A stretch of DNA of 6,940 nucleotides from an uncultured Ruminococcus sp. (GTDB lineage Bacteria > Bacillota > Clostridia > Oscillospirales > Acutalibacteraceae): positions 1-6,940 of the forward strand of contig CACYDD010000278.1 of assembly GCA_902773065.1 (NCBI GenBank). Direction: 5' to 3'. The notes under the pieces are model-generated. The model had not been told where the DNA came from and did no database searches. It saw nothing but the letters and a program-made list of their open reading frames with translations. Of the stretch, positions 6,201 through 6,940 are shown piece by piece. How positions within the stretch are numbered: the stretch's first letter is position 1; every line of letters begins with the position of its first letter. The translations under genes were made by a program, and so were the position numbers.

Positions 6201-6940
6201 CTGCAACCGAAAAAGCAAAAAAGGATGCCGCAAAAGCAGAAGCCGAAAGAAAAGCGCGTGAAGGCACAGAAATCTATCGTGCTCCCGAGCAGACCGCAAA
6301 AAACACCAAAGGCAAAAAAGGCAGAAAGAAAAAGAAAAAAGAAAAGGCTGCCAATGCTGCAAATCCGACAAATCTTGTAAAAGAGGGACTTAATGCAGCT
6401 GTTCAGGAAAAAACAGCCGAAACTGCTGCAGCTGCCGGCACAGTACTCACAGCAGCTGAGATACTCGCAAATGCAGTGGAAGCTCCCATCAAAGAGGAAA
6501 CACCTGTTAAACCTTCTAAGAAAAAATCCAGAAACCAAAAGAAAAAAATAAATAAACCACAGCAGGAAATCCAAAAAGAGGCAAAACCTGCTGAAACAAA
6601 AACAGAAGCCAAGCCCGAGGACAAGAAGCCTGTTGAAGTGAAAGCAGAAATCAAAGCCGAGGACAAGAAGCCTGCTGAAACAAAGACAGAAACCAAGTCC
6701 GAAGTAAAGAAGCCTGCTGAAACAAAAGCAGAAACCAAACCCGAGGTAAAGAAGCCAGCTGAAACAAAAACAGAAACAAAGTCCGAGGACAAAAAAACTG
6801 TTGAAGCAAAGGCAGAAACAAAGTCCGAGGACAAGAAGCCTTCTGAAACAAAAGCAGAAACCAAACCCGAGGTAAAGAAAACAGCTGAAACAAAAACAGA
6901 AACCAAGCCCAAAGTAAAGAAGCCTGCTGAAACAAAAACA
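3215..6940 (+). CDS. Giant single-pass membrane protein with acidic and Lys/Glu repeat tail, C-terminus off the right edge
   Basis: The frame stays open for 1242 codons to the window end. I do not recognise a named family. In order: signal peptide 1-23 (MKRLAV... ending AFA|VP); a Ser/Glu/Asp-rich linker 24-95; a folded extracytoplasmic domain about 97-275 with alternating strands and helices and the only two cysteines (Cys156, Cys208), weakly resembling PsbP/DUF1795-type domains; one membrane helix 299-321 followed by KRR, which puts the rest in the cytoplasm by the positive-inside rule. The tail holds LSNFERRFG (513-521), LSSFEKRFG (570-578), twelve 15-residue acidic repeats plus a degenerate one (604-797), LSFFEKF (841-847), EGAEIYNA (920-927), a likely beta-hairpin (about 945-972), a Lys/Ala/Glu helix (973-1015), EGTEIYRA (1016-1023), a polylysine patch (1033-1044), an Ala-rich helix (about 1053-1091) and 14-residue repeats from 1123 on. 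The tail has no further membrane segment or cysteine. A role linking a surface sensor or anchor to a cytoplasmic scaffold is possible; function is unknown. Confidence 0.9.
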   Translation, partial: MKRLAVILAAALIVMSVSVTAFAVPDEQSGDEQTTSAAAEENGDENEDQDSAADENTENDNEDSEESSNSETSENTESSEENSRTEQESSSAPTTKIDINNMKFNTYNIKNVDMFIDIPQDMYVLTPNIAEDDPVLDAVKLTKKEVEESFADTDTCIKAFAKDFSFDITVTMTRNSTTKSIGNLTYLDDQKVQQMIDKLLKSDYTKGCAKNTYNNTLFLTLDLEYDSDDTHIYGIQQYTVIKDRNIIVTLQSYDQPISKDQKALLSHIMQSVFFENVEPEESLVSDVGNATFEELDRRYLYIMAASLIAAAALAGMIIAAIKRRETVAKKDEGTTEPETKKPEKKSSLDVKNDDETDDNDIDEDYKNSLLPLADENVLFKNKKSEDKNNASDGETKVFPKIDAGATISIPKNPYTPVGKAEPVTTTEMSVTSEIAKLSIINEEAKRQAELKKQNNEEDDEGVVFAESSPKPKTEIVQIGESVLNKKPMKPSPQDINRAKAVKTPDEDHTQKPLSNFERRFGGGGTSADAKANANANSYNPAKPLATEPLPSVSDKATENTTEFKKPEPQLSSFEKRFGKIQPATSDHPKADKTPVTDEIKPELTEEAPVVEEDAVPEITEETPAVEPEPVPEITEETPAVEEEAVPEIVEETTAMEEEAVPEIAEETPAVEEEAAPEIAEETPAVEEETVPKITEETPAMEEEAVPEIAEETPIVEEEAAPEIAEETPAVEPEPVPKITEETPAVEEEAAPEIAEETPVVEEEPVPEFVEKTPDVEEEAVPEIVEETAEETPAVPEVTAKIGKTDISDDIDDYLSTEDETDTENAESVGDEDDKTEEPQKLSFFEKFKNKLFDAGEDGLYETELQEPEKNKESTNKFLNTLRDKFKYRAPVPKEELIQKQERKKSESEITKTTESEKTTEGAEIYNAAKIAKATKPQKDAPIELDIQKGENGSIVINDRNGNPLGVEVKDGNAELKVKAEEATEKAKIEAAKAEKAATEKAKKDAAKAEAERKAREGTEIYRAPEQTAKNTKGKKGRKKKKKEKAANAANPTNLVKEGLNAAVQEKTAETAAAAGTVLTAAEILANAVEAPIKEETPVKPSKKKSRNQKKKINKPQQEIQKEAKPAETKTEAKPEDKKPVEVKAEIKAEDKKPAETKTETKSEVKKPAETKAETKPEVKKPAETKTETKSEDKKTVEAKAETKSEDKKPSETKAETKPEVKKTAETKTETKPKVKKPAETKT
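5024..5605 (+). repeat. Twelve 45-bp tandem repeats plus one degenerate unit inside the membrane-protein gene
   Basis: Each in-frame unit encodes 15 residues with consensus xEETPAVEEEAVPEI, where x is T, A or V. Twelve full units span 5024-5563 (residues 604-783), and a shortened 14-residue unit follows at 5564-5605. Each unit carries about six negative charges, giving roughly 70 in the block, with prolines at positions 5 and 13. An extended, disordered acidic spacer is expected. Units 4-5-6 and 7-8-9 share variant markers, indicating a higher-order duplication. Confidence 0.95.
6581..6940 (+). repeat. 42-bp tandem repeats at the right edge (14-residue Lys/Glu/Thr units)
   Basis: Eight full in-frame units (6581-6916) and a partial ninth running off the window encode 14 residues each, consensus KKPAETKxETKxEV or ...ED. 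The first two units are the most diverged. Four lysines against three or four acids make most units near neutral, a polyampholyte, unlike the strongly acidic 15-residue block. The array is in frame with the membrane-protein gene and its true length is unknown. Confidence 0.93.

Noticed and set aside
6311..6348. A-rich run encoding the polylysine patch as a programmed frameshift or phase-variation site.
   Set aside because: Homopolymer runs are at most about six A and are broken by G. The reading frame continues cleanly for another 600 bases in the same phase.
6137..6935. Antisense Phe/Ser-rich frames opposite the Lys/Ala/Glu helix and the 14-residue repeats.
   Set aside because: Same composition artefact: sense Lys/Glu codons read as Phe/Leu/Ser on the other strand. 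No ribosome site or promoter supports them.

Overview
The window reads as low-to-mid GC Firmicutes (Clostridia) chromosome. A gut Ruminococcus-like (Oscillospiraceae) source is my best guess, from the style of the proteins, the strong AGGAGG-type ribosome binding sites and the sigma-70-like promoters. This taxonomic call is an inference, because no rRNA or marker gene is present.

Left part (1-2845), minus strand: a compact three-gene operon for biotin-dependent carboxyl transfer. It is transcribed from a clear promoter at about 2892-2920. The order is an acyl-CoA-type carboxyltransferase (1496-2845), a free-standing biotin carrier protein (1104-1469), and an oxaloacetate decarboxylase alpha / 5S-type carboxyltransferase (1-1067, C-terminus off the left edge). 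The intergenic gaps are 26 and 36 nt. The parts list matches a methylmalonyl-CoA:pyruvate transcarboxylase (12S, 1.3S, 5S) or the soluble part of a Na+-pumping decarboxylase. No biotin carboxylase, membrane beta subunit or gamma/delta subunit lies in the window, so the overall reaction is not settled. The first subunit is clearly divergent at places where the family is normally conserved.

Middle (2846-3214): a divergent intergenic region with one promoter for each direction, a tandem 10-mer upstream of the minus-strand promoter, and a perfect 26-bp palindrome built from 7-mer units.

Right part (3215-6940), plus strand: one uninterrupted reading frame of 1242 codons with no stop before the window edge. 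The predicted protein has a cleavable signal peptide, an acidic linker, a folded extracytoplasmic domain with two cysteines, one membrane helix, and then more than 900 residues of mostly disordered, presumably cytoplasmic tail. The tail carries twelve 15-residue acidic repeats plus a degenerate thirteenth, a Lys/Ala/Glu helix, a polylysine patch, and at least eight 14-residue Lys/Glu/Thr repeats running off the end. Short motifs (SFEKRF-like three times, EG-EIY-A twice) recur in the tail. I do not recognise this protein; it is the most unusual object in the window. Long antisense open frames over the repeats are composition artefacts.
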